This document shows positions 1 to 8,872 of a stretch of 64,000 nt of DNA, piece after piece. Numbering within the stretch: the stretch's first letter is position 1; every line of letters starts with the position of its first letter. Made by a program: the position numbers and the translations under genes. The stretch comes from Verrucomicrobiota bacterium. Its GTDB lineage: Bacteria; Verrucomicrobiota; Verrucomicrobiia; Opitutales; Opitutaceae. Where the stretch lies: contig VHCI01000002.1 in the NCBI GenBank assembly GCA_016871775.1, forward strand, positions 21,506 to 85,505. Reading direction: 5' to 3'. A model generated the notes under the pieces. That model saw only the letters and a program-made list of their open reading frames with translations, was not told the origin of the DNA and searched no databases.

Positions 1-1104
1 CACGCTCACCCCTAGGCTGGCGATCAGCGCGAGCTCCTGAATGGTCGGGATTGGGATCACCATAATGGTGAAAAAGCCGATCGTGTCCGTGAGCAGCGCG
101 ATGATGCCCGGACCGATCAGCTGGCTGAAAGCCGCGCGCGCGGCCGCGGGGCCGTCCTGGCCCTTGAAGACCTCGTTGCGGAAGGTGCAGATCTTCTGCA
201 CCCCGTGGCTGACGCCGATGGCGAACACCAGAAACGGCACCAGAATGGAGAACAGGTCCACTCCCATCCCGAGGGCGGACACGATCCCCAGTTGCCAGAT
301 GACCGCCACCAGCGAGCACACGATGGGGGCGGCGGCCATTTTCCAGCGGCCCGCGTAGTTCCAGACCAGCAACGTGGTGACGACCAGCGCGACGGCGAAC
401 ATCAGACGGATGTTGTCTGCCGCGGCGGTTACGTCCCCGGCGATCTGCGCGAAACCAATGATGTGCGCGGTCACCCGCCCGCCGGTCGCGGTGGCCACGC
501 CCTCCCGGATCCGCTCCAGCCCCGCGGCCACGGTGGCATAATCGACACGCTGTCCGGTCGCCGGGTTGGTCTCGAGCAATTGGGCGCTGACGACCGCCGC
601 GGTGAAATCGTGGGCCACCAACTGCCCGAGCCGGCCTGACTTGAGGATGTTGTCGCGCACGCGGGCGAAGGCGGCCTGGGTCGGCTGGAAATCCGCCGGG
701 ATCACGTTGCCGCCCGCGAAGCCGTCCTCGATCACCTCGATGAAACGGACGTTCGGCGTGAAGAGGGACTGCACCTGTGGTCGATCGACCGCCGGGAGGA
801 AGGTCACCTCGTCCGTGACCCTCCGCAGCTGGACGAAAAACTCCGGGTTGAAGATGTCCCCCTCCCGGGCGACCAGGGCGACCAGGATCCGGTTGGCGCC
901 CCCGAAGGCCGCCTGGTGCTTGACGAAGGTCTGGATGTACGGGTGCCCGCGGGGCAGGGACTTGTCGAAGCTGGCGTCGACGCTGACACCGAGCGCCAGC
1001 CAGAGCATCCCGGCGGTGAGCGCGGTGAAGAGCGCCACCAGCACGTTTCGGTGCCGGAACATCCAGACCGTGAAACGGTCGAGGCGCGCGGGGCCCGGGC
1101 TCAT
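1..1104 (-). CDS. RND/MMPL-superfamily transporter permease, C-terminal part outside window
   Basis: The ORF track misses this gene because it runs off the left edge. Reading the minus strand from the ATG at 1104 gives MSPGPARLDRFTVWMFRHRN, then an early hydrophobic helix (LVALFTALTAGMLWLALGV), a roughly 200-residue soluble loop, and a block of membrane helices (about residues 235-365) containing FSILVPFLVFAIGVSHGVQK. This is the layout of one half of an MMPL-type RND exporter: TM1, periplasmic loop, TM2-TM6. The start codon overlaps the stop of the YCF48-like gene (ATGA), so the two are probably translationally coupled. It is the last visible gene of the DUF1302/DUF1329/YCF48 operon. Known homologous clusters pair these families with such a permease. 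The substrate is unknown; hydrophobic compounds or lipids are likely by inference. The second half lies outside the window. Confidence 0.88.
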   Translation of the reverse strand, partial: MSPGPARLDRFTVWMFRHRNVLVALFTALTAGMLWLALGVSVDASFDKSLPRGHPYIQTFVKHQAAFGGANRILVALVAREGDIFNPEFFVQLRRVTDEVTFLPAVDRPQVQSLFTPNVRFIEVIEDGFAGGNVIPADFQPTQAAFARVRDNILKSGRLGQLVAHDFTAAVVSAQLLETNPATGQRVDYATVAAGLERIREGVATATGGRVTAHIIGFAQIAGDVTAAADNIRLMFAVALVVTTLLVWNYAGRWKMAAAPIVCSLVAVIWQLGIVSALGMGVDLFSILVPFLVFAIGVSHGVQKICTFRNEVFKGQDGPAAARAAFSQLIGPGIIALLTDTIGFFTIMVIPIPTIQELALIASLGVSV

Positions 1105-2036
1105 CGGAGGATCACGGGAGTGGCGCCTGCCTCGCCGAGCGCAAGCACGCCGCCGTCGGGGAGCTCAATCAGCTCGGCCACCGCGGTTGACGGCGCCCCC
1201 GGCACGAGGCTGAAGGTGCGCCCGTAGTCGCGGCTGAGGGCGAGGGCCCGGGGCGGCCCGCCGATGAGGATAAGGTTGGAACGCAGGCGGAGCCCCGTCG
1301 CGAGCAACCCGACGACCGGAGGGGCGATCTCCTGCCAGGTGTCCCCTTCGTCGGCGGAGCGGTAAAGGTGTCCGCGCAGTCCGTGCGCGATCAAGGTCCG
1401 GCGGTCGAGCGGGAGGACCCCGTGGAAGGAACCCTCGTACGGAGCCCTCAGCGGAACCCAGTTCAACCCCTCATCCCGGGAGCGGAGCAGGGTGCCCGAC
1501 TCACCGGCGAGGAACAGCGTGCCGGCCGCGCTGCGGCTGATGCGGTTCAAATGGGCGTCGCCTGCGAGAACTTGGCGGCGCTCCCAAGTCGCTCCCCCGT
1601 CGCCCGTGGAGACGTAAAGCCCGTAAGCGCCGACCGCGATGGCGTGCCGGGAGTCCAGCGCGAGCACGTCGAGGAAGGAATCCTGCAGGTTTTCACCTTG
1701 GAACTGGCGGGTCCAGATGGCGCCGCCGTCGCGGGTGCCAAGCACCAGCGCATCGTGACCAACGGCCCAGCCGATCCAGGGAGCGCCGTCGGCGGTCGGC
1801 GGGGCGAGGGCCACCCCGGTGAGAGTGGCCCGGGTGGGGGATTCCACCCGGCGCCAGCCGGCGGTGGGAGCGCGAGAGACCCAGATGCTCCCCCTCTCCC
1901 CGACGACCACGGCGACGGAGCCGCTGACGGCGCCGTCGAGCAGGAGACCCTGGGGCAAGGAGGGCTCCCCGGCGTCCAGCAACGCGGGGAGGATACAGGC
2001 GGCGAGGCTGGCCGCGAGGGGAGCGCGGGAACGCAT
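1101..2036 (-). CDS. YCF48/BNR-repeat-like exported beta-propeller protein
   Basis: This 311-aa protein starts with a signal peptide (MRSRAPLAASLAACILPALL) and then repeats the YCF48/BNR pattern of a short strand followed by a D-x-G-x-x-W or S-x-D-x-G turn: TRDGGAIW, STGDGGATWERR, SRDEGLNWV, SADEGDTWQE and SRDYGRTFS. This predicts a six- or seven-bladed propeller in the periplasm. YCF48 relatives act as assembly factors for membrane complexes; here the partner is probably the overlapping RND permease. The start at 2036 was chosen over the upstream ATG at 2207 because the signal peptide begins there and the 57 extra residues only shadow the DUF1329 gene. It lies 7 nt downstream of the DUF1329 stop. 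Confidence 0.82.
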   Translation of the reverse strand: MRSRAPLAASLAACILPALLDAGEPSLPQGLLLDGAVSGSVAVVVGERGSIWVSRAPTAGWRRVESPTRATLTGVALAPPTADGAPWIGWAVGHDALVLGTRDGGAIWTRQFQGENLQDSFLDVLALDSRHAIAVGAYGLYVSTGDGGATWERRQVLAGDAHLNRISRSAAGTLFLAGESGTLLRSRDEGLNWVPLRAPYEGSFHGVLPLDRRTLIAHGLRGHLYRSADEGDTWQEIAPPVVGLLATGLRLRSNLILIGGPPRALALSRDYGRTFSLVPGAPSTAVAELIELPDGGVLALGEAGATPVILR

Positions 2037-2043
2037 CCCGGCT

Positions 2044-3396
2044 TCAGCGGATGCCGTCGCGCCGCAGGGCCTCGGGGTTAAAGTCGGCCGGGGTGCGCTT
2101 GATGCTGAAGTCGTACATCCGGTTCTCGTTGTCGAGGCCGACGGCGAGGTAGCGCCCGTTCTGCAGGTCGTGGTGGACCTCGAGGGTGCTCCAGAAGGCC
2201 TGCACATCGTAATAATTGATGCAGTGGGCCTCGGACACGCGCCACAGCTGTCCGCGGCCGTCGTACTGGTCGGCCGCGAGGATCTGCCAAGAATCCTCGT
2301 CGATGTAAAAGGTGCGGCGGCTGTAGAGGTGGGAGGTACCGGTCTTGAGCTTGGCGTCGACCACCCAGACGCGGTGCAGCTCGTGGCGGGTCAGGTCGGG
2401 GTTGATGTGGTTGGGCTTGAGGACGTCGCCGACCTTCACGCCCTTGGCGTGGAGCTTGTAGGAGTTGTAGGGGACGAGCATCTCCTTCTTGCCGACAAGC
2501 GTCCACTCGTAGCGGTCGGGCGCGCCGTTGAACATGTCAAACTGGTCGCTGGTGCGCTGGCCGTCCGCGGCAGTGCCGGGGTTGTCATAGGCCACATTCG
2601 GGGCGCGGGTCACGCGGCGGCGGCCGGCGTTGTACACCCAGGCGCGGCGGGGCTCCTTGACCTGGTCCATCGTGTCCTGCGCGAGGAGGATGGTGCCGGC
2701 AAGGCGGGCCGGGGCCGTGACGGCCTGCTTGAAGAAGATCAGGGTGTTGGAGGACTCGAGCTCGTTGGCGGTGATGTCGGGCCGGGCGTAGTTGAAAAGG
2801 AACTCGTCCTCGAACTTAACCAGCTGGAAGCCGCCGCCGCGCTCGACCGCCGCCTGATCGATGTAGCGGGTCGCGGCGACGCCGCGGAAGCGGGTGAGTG
2901 AGTTCCAGAGGACCTCGAGCCCATTTTGCGGGAGGGGGAAGGGCGCGCCAACCGTCGCCCCGGCGATGCCGTTACCGCCCGAGACCAGCGTGGCGCTGGT
3001 GGCGTTCTGCCGCGTGGCGTCATAGACCCGCTGCGGATTGGAGGCGCTCCGGCGAGTGGGGTAGACGGTCAGCTTGTACGTCGGATGGGCCTGAAGCAGC
3101 GCCAGTTGCCCAGGGGTGAGCTGGGCTTGGTACTGAGCCGCGTTGGCCGCGGTCACAGTGAAGCGGGGCTGGTCGGCCGCGAATGGGTCAGGATGGTGCA
3201 TCCCGGGCTGGTAGCCGGCGGGCGGGTTGGTGATGCCGCCGGTCCAGGCCGGGATCGTGCCGTCGGCGTTGCCCTTGGCTTCAGCGCCGAGGGGCGTAAG
3301 GTCTTGGCCTAGGCGCGCGGCATCGGCGGCGGAGACGGCCGCGCAGGCGGCGCTGGCCGTGGCGGCTAGGAGGAGGGCGGAGGAGAGAACGTTCAT
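2044..3396 (-). CDS. DUF1329 family outer-membrane lipoprotein-sorting-like protein
   Basis: This 450-aa protein has a signal peptide (MNVLSSALLLAATASAACA) followed by the hallmark DUF1329 start, ARLGQDLTPLGAEAKGNADG and IPAWTGG. Later conserved stretches include RRVTRAPNVAYDNPG, a YEWTLVGKKEMLVPYNSY region and LTRHELHRVWVVDA. DUF1329 is related in fold to LolA/LolB-type lipid carriers, so a periplasmic hydrophobic-ligand carrier is a reasonable inference, though the family's biochemistry is unsettled. The ORF track begins it at 3837, but the leader upstream of 3396 is a shadow of the DUF1302 gene and lacks signal-peptide character. It lies 20 nt after the DUF1302 stop and 7 nt before the YCF48-like gene. 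Confidence 0.9.
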   Translation of the reverse strand: MNVLSSALLLAATASAACAAVSAADAARLGQDLTPLGAEAKGNADGTIPAWTGGITNPPAGYQPGMHHPDPFAADQPRFTVTAANAAQYQAQLTPGQLALLQAHPTYKLTVYPTRRSASNPQRVYDATRQNATSATLVSGGNGIAGATVGAPFPLPQNGLEVLWNSLTRFRGVAATRYIDQAAVERGGGFQLVKFEDEFLFNYARPDITANELESSNTLIFFKQAVTAPARLAGTILLAQDTMDQVKEPRRAWVYNAGRRRVTRAPNVAYDNPGTAADGQRTSDQFDMFNGAPDRYEWTLVGKKEMLVPYNSYKLHAKGVKVGDVLKPNHINPDLTRHELHRVWVVDAKLKTGTSHLYSRRTFYIDEDSWQILAADQYDGRGQLWRVSEAHCINYYDVQAFWSTLEVHHDLQNGRYLAVGLDNENRMYDFSIKRTPADFNPEALRRDGIR

Positions 3397-3416
3397 GGGA
3401 CGGGGTCCGTGGGGGT

Positions 3417-5372
3417 TCAGAAGGAGTATTTGAGGGTGGTCGCGACGTAATCGCGGTCCGACAGCAGGTTGAATTTGCCGGCGCCGGTGAAGTTCACGTA
3501 GCGCAGCTCGAGGGACCAGGCGTTGCGGTAGGTGAATTCGACCGCGACGTTCACGCTCTTCCGGCCGGCGATGAAGTTGCCGAGCGGGAGCGGGGTGACG
3601 CCCTTGACGTCGTGGGTGAAGGCGAGGGTGGGCTGAAGGTTCACGTTCGGCAGCACGTTGTTGTAGTCGAGGCGCGCCAGCAGCTGGTAGCCCCAGGAGA
3701 ACGGATCCGCGAAAGCGGACGTCGCAGTCGCGGGCACCTGCGGGAAGCCGGCCGTGTTCAGCGCGGCCTGCGAGCCGCCGGTGAAGGTGCCGGGGCCGTC
3801 GTAACGAAGGACATCCTTCGATGGCAGGTTCGCCCACACGCCGCCAACCTCGCCGAGGACGGTCAGCTGCTGGGAGCCGAGGGTCGGCCCGAAGACCTTG
3901 GTCAGCGTCGACTGCGCGGTCCAGACGCGGTGCCGGCGGTAGCCGCTGATCTCGCGGCCATACTGGCCGAGGTAGTTGCCCAGCTGGTTGGCGGACGCGA
4001 ACTGCGGCGCGAGGGAGGAGAGCGTCGCGAACAGGAGCTCGACGTCATCGATCTGCAGCGGGACATCATTCTTGAGCGAAACCTCGCCCTGCCAGGAGAT
4101 GCCGGAGCCGCCCAGGGAGGTGTTGAAGCTGAGGCCGAAAAGGTTGAGGTCCTCGGCGTACTCCGTGAAGTAACGCCCGGAGGCGGCCGCGGTGAGCAAC
4201 GCGATCTGGCGGGCGCCGGCGATTGCAGCCTGGACCTGCGGGCTCTGGAGGGTGGCGATCTCGACGGGCGTGAGGGTCGTCGGCGCGAGGGAGGACTTCA
4301 CGATTATCTGGAAGATCGCGCCCGCCTGGGCGGAGGCCTGCGCGGCCGGCAAACCACCGCGCATGAAGGCGGCGGTCAGGGGGCCGGTAAGGTTGGTGTC
4401 GATCGGCGTGGTGGGGGTGCGGGCGCTGATGATCGGGGAACGGCTGTTGTAGCGCGCGTAGTACAGGCCGAACTCGGTGTTGTTGAGGCCCTTGGCCAGG
4501 ATGCGGGAGGAGACGCCGAACTGGTTGTAGTTGCCGGCGTCACGATCCTCGGCCCGGGAGATGCCGCCGATGGTGCTGCCCTGGTCGGCGATGCTGCCGA
4601 AGCCGAGCCAGACCGTGCGGCCGCCGCGGGTCGCGAAGTCGTTGGTCGAGAAGTAGGTGCCGGCGGGCTCCAACTCGTTCCGGCGGAATTCCAGCAGCCA
4701 GAAGGGCTCTACCGTGATCTCGGGCGTGAGGCCGATCGAGGCCTTCACCATATTCACCGGCAACAGGGCTTCCTTCAGCTCGGAGCCGGGTACCCGCAGC
4801 TTCGACAGGTCGGCCGCGTTGACAACGTTGATCCCGTTGGGGATAAAGGTGCTCTCGCCCAGACTCAGTACCTGCCGGCCGATGCGGAGGTCGAAGGGCA
4901 GGCCGCCGGCGACGTCCGTCTTCACCCGGCCGTAGAGATCTAGCAGCTGCGCGCCCTTGACCGTACGGTCGAGGGCCTGATCCGACAGCGGTGTGCGCAG
5001 GGTCTGGTCGGCCTTGAAGTCGTTGTACCAGTAGCCGCGGGCCAGCGCCCCGAAGTTGCCGTAGCGGACCTCAAGGTCGTGGTTGCCCTTGAGCAGCTGG
5101 GAGACCCATCCCTTGCCGTAGTTGAGGTTGCCGTCGTCGGAGTTGACCGAGTTCTGCGCTCCGGGGACGCCTTGGAAGGCGCTCGTGAAGCCGTACATAT
5201 TCCGGTCCGGGTTCTGCAGCCGGTAGAGGCCGCCAAAGGAGAGCGTGGAGTCGAAGCTCACCTTGAGCTCGCCCTCGGAGAGCTGGAGGGCGGAGGCGGA
5301 CGGCAGCGCGGCGGCAAGGCCGAGGCCGAGGACGAGGCCGGAAAGGATCCGGCGGGGCGGGGGCAGGTTCAT
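3417..5372 (-). CDS. DUF1302 family outer-membrane beta-barrel protein
   Basis: This 651-aa protein has a clear signal peptide (MNLPPPRRILSGLVLGLGLA, cleavage near SASA). The mature start, LQLSEGELKVSFDSTLSFGG, is typical of DUF1302. The body alternates amphipathic strands, and the protein ends in KYSF, the C-terminal aromatic expected of an outer-membrane barrel recognised by BAM. Length fits the family (about 550-650 aa). It is the first gene of the four-gene operon. DUF1302 and DUF1329 genes are very often neighbours in proteobacteria. The inferred role is the outer-membrane conduit of an export or trafficking machine whose inner-membrane motor is the RND permease at the operon's end. Confidence 0.9.
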   Translation of the reverse strand: MNLPPPRRILSGLVLGLGLAAALPSASALQLSEGELKVSFDSTLSFGGLYRLQNPDRNMYGFTSAFQGVPGAQNSVNSDDGNLNYGKGWVSQLLKGNHDLEVRYGNFGALARGYWYNDFKADQTLRTPLSDQALDRTVKGAQLLDLYGRVKTDVAGGLPFDLRIGRQVLSLGESTFIPNGINVVNAADLSKLRVPGSELKEALLPVNMVKASIGLTPEITVEPFWLLEFRRNELEPAGTYFSTNDFATRGGRTVWLGFGSIADQGSTIGGISRAEDRDAGNYNQFGVSSRILAKGLNNTEFGLYYARYNSRSPIISARTPTTPIDTNLTGPLTAAFMRGGLPAAQASAQAGAIFQIIVKSSLAPTTLTPVEIATLQSPQVQAAIAGARQIALLTAAASGRYFTEYAEDLNLFGLSFNTSLGGSGISWQGEVSLKNDVPLQIDDVELLFATLSSLAPQFASANQLGNYLGQYGREISGYRRHRVWTAQSTLTKVFGPTLGSQQLTVLGEVGGVWANLPSKDVLRYDGPGTFTGGSQAALNTAGFPQVPATATSAFADPFSWGYQLLARLDYNNVLPNVNLQPTLAFTHDVKGVTPLPLGNFIAGRKSVNVAVEFTYRNAWSLELRYVNFTGAGKFNLLSDRDYVATTLKYSF

Positions 5373-5572
5373 AGTTGGATCAGGGTCGCGGCCGGTCCGG
5401 CACGGAATTTTCGCCGGCGATCGCGGGGTGTTAAAGGGTGTTAAAAGCCCCGAAGTCCCCGTCCCGCAAGGGCGAAAGCGCCTTGGCCCGCTATCTGGGC
5501 CATTCCCCTGCGGGGGCGGGGCGCGTCGGGAAACCGCTTTGCGCCCGCCGCGGAAACGTGCCTCGCTAGGGA
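5373..5572. promoter_or_regulatory. Divergent intergenic region with a tandem 10-bp repeat
   Basis: Two hundred bases separate the divergent DUF1302 and formamidase-like genes, so this stretch must carry promoters for both. The notable element is an exact tandem direct repeat, GGGTGTTAAA twice at 5426-5445, about 55 bp upstream of the DUF1302 start. A 10-bp period puts both copies on one face of the helix, as expected for a regulator site. I could not place convincing -35/-10 boxes. Confidence 0.4.
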
Positions 5573-7123
5573 ATGACTTGGTCCGACCCGCCCCCGCTTT
5601 CCCGCCTCGAATTCCTCCAAACCGGGGCCGCCGCCCTGCTCGCCGCGGCGCCAGTCGCCGCCGTGGCGGCTGCTGCCTCGACGCCTGGCCGCGCCGGGAT
5701 CATCGCGGCCGAGAACGCGCGCGAGGGATCGCGCGACTGGCAGCTGACCCGGGTCCGGGTCGACCAAGACGGATTCCGCTCCCCTGCAGTGGAGGGCTAT
5801 TGCTCACGCCAGAGCGTGCAGGCGGGGGACCGGATCGAGGTGATGATCTCGACCAATCCGCCGCGGCCGGTGCGGCTGGAGCTGTTCCGAACCGGTTACT
5901 ATGGCGGCCGCGGGGCACGGAAGGTAGCCGAGTTGGGACCGCTGGAGACCCGCACTCAGCCGACACCGACCCCGGGCGAAAAGAATCTCCACGAGTGCCG
6001 CTGGGAGCCTTCTGCCGCCCTCACCATCCCCGCGGACTGGGTCAGTGGGGTCTACCTCGGACGGCTCACCACCATCCCGGCGGCGGCGGACGAGCCCTAC
6101 TGGCAGAGCCACATCGTCTTCATCGTGCGGGACGACCGCCCGGCGGACATTCTCTTCCAGTGTTCGGACAATACCTGGCAGGCTTACAACCGGTGGCCGA
6201 ACCGCTTTTCTGTCTACACGCATCCCAAGGGAAACCAGGGCCCGTGGGCCGACGTGAGTTTCGACCGCCCATACGGCCGCGAGGCCCAGTGGAGCAGCGT
6301 GGTCAATGATCCGCGCACCGTGGGCTCCGGCGAGTGGCTCTGCTTCGAGTTCCCGCTGGCCTACTGGCTGGAACAGCACGGCTACGACGTCACCTATTGC
6401 TCCAACAGCGACCTGTTGACCCCCGACCGAGCGCTCCGCTGCCGCGCCTTTCTCAGCGTGGGTCACGATGAATATTGGGACATCCGGCAGTACCGAAGCG
6501 TGGAGCGGCTGCGCGACTCCGGCGTGAGCCTGCTGTTCTTGTGCGGCAACTCGGTGTGCTGGGTCACGCCCTTCCGCCCCGCGCTCGACGGCCGGCCCAA
6601 CCGCATCATTTTCCGCGGCGGTCCCTTCGGCGGGGAACAATCTTACGCCCGCGAGCGGCACGAACGCCACGGGCCTTTTCCCCACCGCGGACCCGACGAG
6701 GGCCTTTTGATGGGGGCGCGCAACGTGGAGCCGATCAACGGTGGCGGCGACTGGACCTGCCGCCTGCCGGGGCATTGGCTCTTCGGTGGCACCGGGATGC
6801 AGGCCGGCGAGAGCATCCCCGGCCTTATCGGCTGGGAGTACCATGGGCAGCCGGCGACCGAGATTCCCGGGCTCGAGGTGGTGGCGGCCGGCACGGCCTG
6901 GGTCAGCGGGGTGCGGCCCCAGCAGTGGGCGGCCACCCTTTATCCCGGGCCGAAGGACAACTTTGTTTTCAACGCCTCTACCATCTGGTGGGCGCAGGCC
7001 CTGTCGTCGCCGCCCGGACACGTTCTGCCTTGGTCGCACTGGAGCCGCCCGCACGGCCCGGACGAGCGGGTGCAGCGGATGACGCGCAACCTGCTCGCGC
7101 GCGCCCTCGGACGCGAGGGGTAG
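5573..7123 (+). CDS. N,N-dimethylformamidase large (beta) subunit-like protein, exported
   Basis: This 516-aa protein resembles the large subunit of N,N-dimethylformamidase. An N-terminal carbohydrate-binding-like beta domain (about residues 60-180, with VRLELFRTGYYGGRGAR) is followed by a domain with conserved WQAYNRWPN, GHDEYWD and SVCWVTPFRP stretches. In characterised dimethylformamidase a mononuclear iron is held by tyrosines and a glutamate, and the HDEYW tyrosine is the obvious candidate here. The N terminus (LSRLEFLQTG plus an alanine-rich helix) looks like a Tat signal in which the second arginine has become leucine. No small-subunit gene is nearby. Members of this broad family are often annotated without known substrate, so amide hydrolysis is an inference. 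It is divergent from the DUF1302 operon and convergent with the next gene. Confidence 0.78.
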   Translation: MTWSDPPPLSRLEFLQTGAAALLAAAPVAAVAAAASTPGRAGIIAAENAREGSRDWQLTRVRVDQDGFRSPAVEGYCSRQSVQAGDRIEVMISTNPPRPVRLELFRTGYYGGRGARKVAELGPLETRTQPTPTPGEKNLHECRWEPSAALTIPADWVSGVYLGRLTTIPAAADEPYWQSHIVFIVRDDRPADILFQCSDNTWQAYNRWPNRFSVYTHPKGNQGPWADVSFDRPYGREAQWSSVVNDPRTVGSGEWLCFEFPLAYWLEQHGYDVTYCSNSDLLTPDRALRCRAFLSVGHDEYWDIRQYRSVERLRDSGVSLLFLCGNSVCWVTPFRPALDGRPNRIIFRGGPFGGEQSYARERHERHGPFPHRGPDEGLLMGARNVEPINGGGDWTCRLPGHWLFGGTGMQAGESIPGLIGWEYHGQPATEIPGLEVVAAGTAWVSGVRPQQWAATLYPGPKDNFVFNASTIWWAQALSSPPGHVLPWSHWSRPHGPDERVQRMTRNLLARALGREG

Positions 7124-7132
7124 GCCGCGAGC

Positions 7133-8023
7133 TCAGACGGTGCAGAGGCGCACCGCCGCCCGGAGCGAGGTCAGCGGGTCGCGGGTGGGCAGGAACTCCT
7201 GGCCGACGAAGCCCCGGTAGCCCGTCGCCTGGATGGCGCGCATGATGGCCGGGTAGTTCAGCTCCTGCGCGTCCTGCGGCTCGAATTCGTGGCGCCCGGG
7301 GTTCCCCGCGGTGTGGTAGTGGGCGATCCACGCGGCGTTCGTCTGGATGGTGCGGATGACGTCCCCCTCCATTATCTGCATATGGTAGATGTCATAAAGC
7401 AGCTTGAAGCGCTCCGAGCCAACGCGGCGGCACAGTTCGACACCCCACGCGGTGCGGTCGCACATATAATCGCGGTGGTTCACCCTCGAGTTCAGCAATT
7501 CCATTACGAGGGTCACGCGGTGCTTCTCTGCGGTGGCCACCAGGCGGCGCAGGCCGGCCGCGCAGTGCTCCAGCCCCTGCAAGTCGTCGAGGCCGTCGCG
7601 GTTGCCTGAGAAGCAGATCAGGTTCTCGAAGCCGGCCGCGGCGACCTCAGGGATCCGGCGTTCGTAGAGCGCGATCAGAGTCTCGTGGTGTTCGGGGCGG
7701 TTGAACGCCTTCGTGATGCCACCCACGGTGACCCCCGCGGCCGTCTTGCCGGTCGGATTGCTCACCATCGCGCAATGGAGCCCGTGACGGGCGAGGGTGG
7801 GGAAGTCCGCCGGATTGAGGAGTTCCACCGATTCGAGGCCGATCTCGCGGGCGGCCGTGCAGACGGCTTCCAGCGAGATGTCCTTGTAACACCATTTGCA
7901 GGCGGAATGGCGGATGCGACCCGGAGCGGGGGCGGGCGTGGCGGCTCGGGCGCGGAGCGCGGAGAGGCTGGCGGCGCCGGCGAGGGAGCGCAGGGCGTCA
8001 CGGCGGGAGAGGCGGGGTTTCAT
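7133..8023 (-). CDS. Hydroxypyruvate isomerase-family TIM-barrel protein, Tat-exported
   Basis: This 296-aa protein has the xylose-isomerase-like TIM-barrel fold of the hydroxypyruvate isomerase family. Diagnostic stretches are [29 protein letters not shown] and [13 protein letters not shown], carrying the expected metal-binding Glu, Asp, His and Glu residues. The N terminus, [18 protein letters not shown], is a clean twin-arginine signal, so the enzyme is probably periplasmic, unlike the cytoplasmic E. coli Hyi. The start at 8023 was preferred to 8125 because the twin-arginine motif normally lies close to the start. Exported members are common in PVC bacteria and usually have unknown substrates. 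It is divergent from the superoxide dismutase gene, about 100 bp away. Confidence 0.85.
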   Translation of the reverse strand: MKPRLSRRDALRSLAGAASLSALRARAATPAPAPGRIRHSACKWCYKDISLEAVCTAAREIGLESVELLNPADFPTLARHGLHCAMVSNPTGKTAAGVTVGGITKAFNRPEHHETLIALYERRIPEVAAAGFENLICFSGNRDGLDDLQGLEHCAAGLRRLVATAEKHRVTLVMELLNSRVNHRDYMCDRTAWGVELCRRVGSERFKLLYDIYHMQIMEGDVIRTIQTNAAWIAHYHTAGNPGRHEFEPQDAQELNYPAIMRAIQATGYRGFVGQEFLPTRDPLTSLRAAVRLCTV

Positions 8024-8124
8024 CGGTGACGGTACGCTGCGGTGTCGGGCGTAGTTTTGGCAAGGTTGGAGCCGGGCTTGCGGCCGCGACTTGCGCCGCG
8101 CCGTGTCGATGCTACAAGCGAGCA

Positions 8125-8847
8125 ATGAGCTCTGCCGTTACCCTCTCGCGCCGCACGTTAGTCAAGACGCTCGGATCCGGCCTCGCGGTCCTCCCGGGCG
8201 CTTACCGGCTCGCCGCCGCGCCCGTCGCCGGTACGCCCCAGCCCTTCACGCTGCCGGCCCTGCCTTACGCCTATGCCGCTTTGGAGCCGCACTTCGACGC
8301 CCGGACGATGGAGATCCACCACTCCAAGCATCACCAAGCCTACATCACGAGCGCCAACACGGCGCTGGCCTCCCACCCGGCGCTGCGGAACCGGAGCGCC
8401 GAGGAACTGGTGAAGGATCTGGCGGCGGTGCCGGAGGCCATCCGCACCGCGGTCCGCAACCACGTGGGGGGGCACCTCAACCACGCGCTGTTCTGGGATG
8501 TGATCGCCCCGCGAGCCGGCGGAGCCCCGTCGGGCGCTCTGGCGGCGGCGCTGCAGGAGCGCTTCGGCTCCCTGGACACGTTTCGTGCCCAGTTCACGGA
8601 TGCCGCGATGAAGCGGTTCGGCAGCGGCTGGGCGTGGTTGACGATCAAGGCTGGTCGGCTCGAGGTCTCGTCCACTGCCAACCAAGACTCGCCGCTGATG
8701 GAGGGCGCGGTCCCGCTGCTCGGGCTGGATGTCTGGGAGCACGCCTACTACCTGCAGTACCAGAACCGCCGGTCGGATTTCGTCGCCGCCTTCTGGAACC
8801 TGGTAGCCTGGGAACGCGTCGCCGCTCGCTACACCGCCGCCCGCTGA
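8125..8847 (+). CDS. sodA: Superoxide dismutase, Mn-type, with Tat signal
   Basis: This 240-aa superoxide dismutase converts superoxide to oxygen and peroxide. The four metal ligands are visible: the first His of [10 protein letters not shown], the second His of [10 protein letters not shown], and Asp and His in [10 protein letters not shown]. The GGH motif and the Gln in [12 protein letters not shown] mark the manganese-type subgroup rather than the iron type. A Tat signal precedes the enzyme ([16 protein letters not shown]), which suggests export after folding and metal loading in the cytoplasm. The start at 8125 was chosen because it places the RR motif near the N terminus; the ORF track's 8026 adds an unrelated leader. 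A Fur-family regulator lies convergently, 25 bp downstream. Confidence 0.95.
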   Translation: MSSAVTLSRRTLVKTLGSGLAVLPGAYRLAAAPVAGTPQPFTLPALPYAYAALEPHFDARTMEIHHSKHHQAYITSANTALASHPALRNRSAEELVKDLAAVPEAIRTAVRNHVGGHLNHALFWDVIAPRAGGAPSGALAAALQERFGSLDTFRAQFTDAAMKRFGSGWAWLTIKAGRLEVSSTANQDSPLMEGAVPLLGLDVWEHAYYLQYQNRRSDFVAAFWNLVAWERVAARYTAAR

Positions 8848-8872
8848 CGGCGGTGCGGGGCGTCCGTGGCGG

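Noticed and set aside
3612-4943. 443-aa plus-strand ORF opposite DUF1302
   Set aside because: Antisense shadow, Gly/Arg/Glu-rich and without signal or motif.
5804-7054. 416-aa minus-strand ORF opposite the formamidase-like gene
   Set aside because: Antisense shadow; the plus strand carries conserved GHDEYW and similar blocks.
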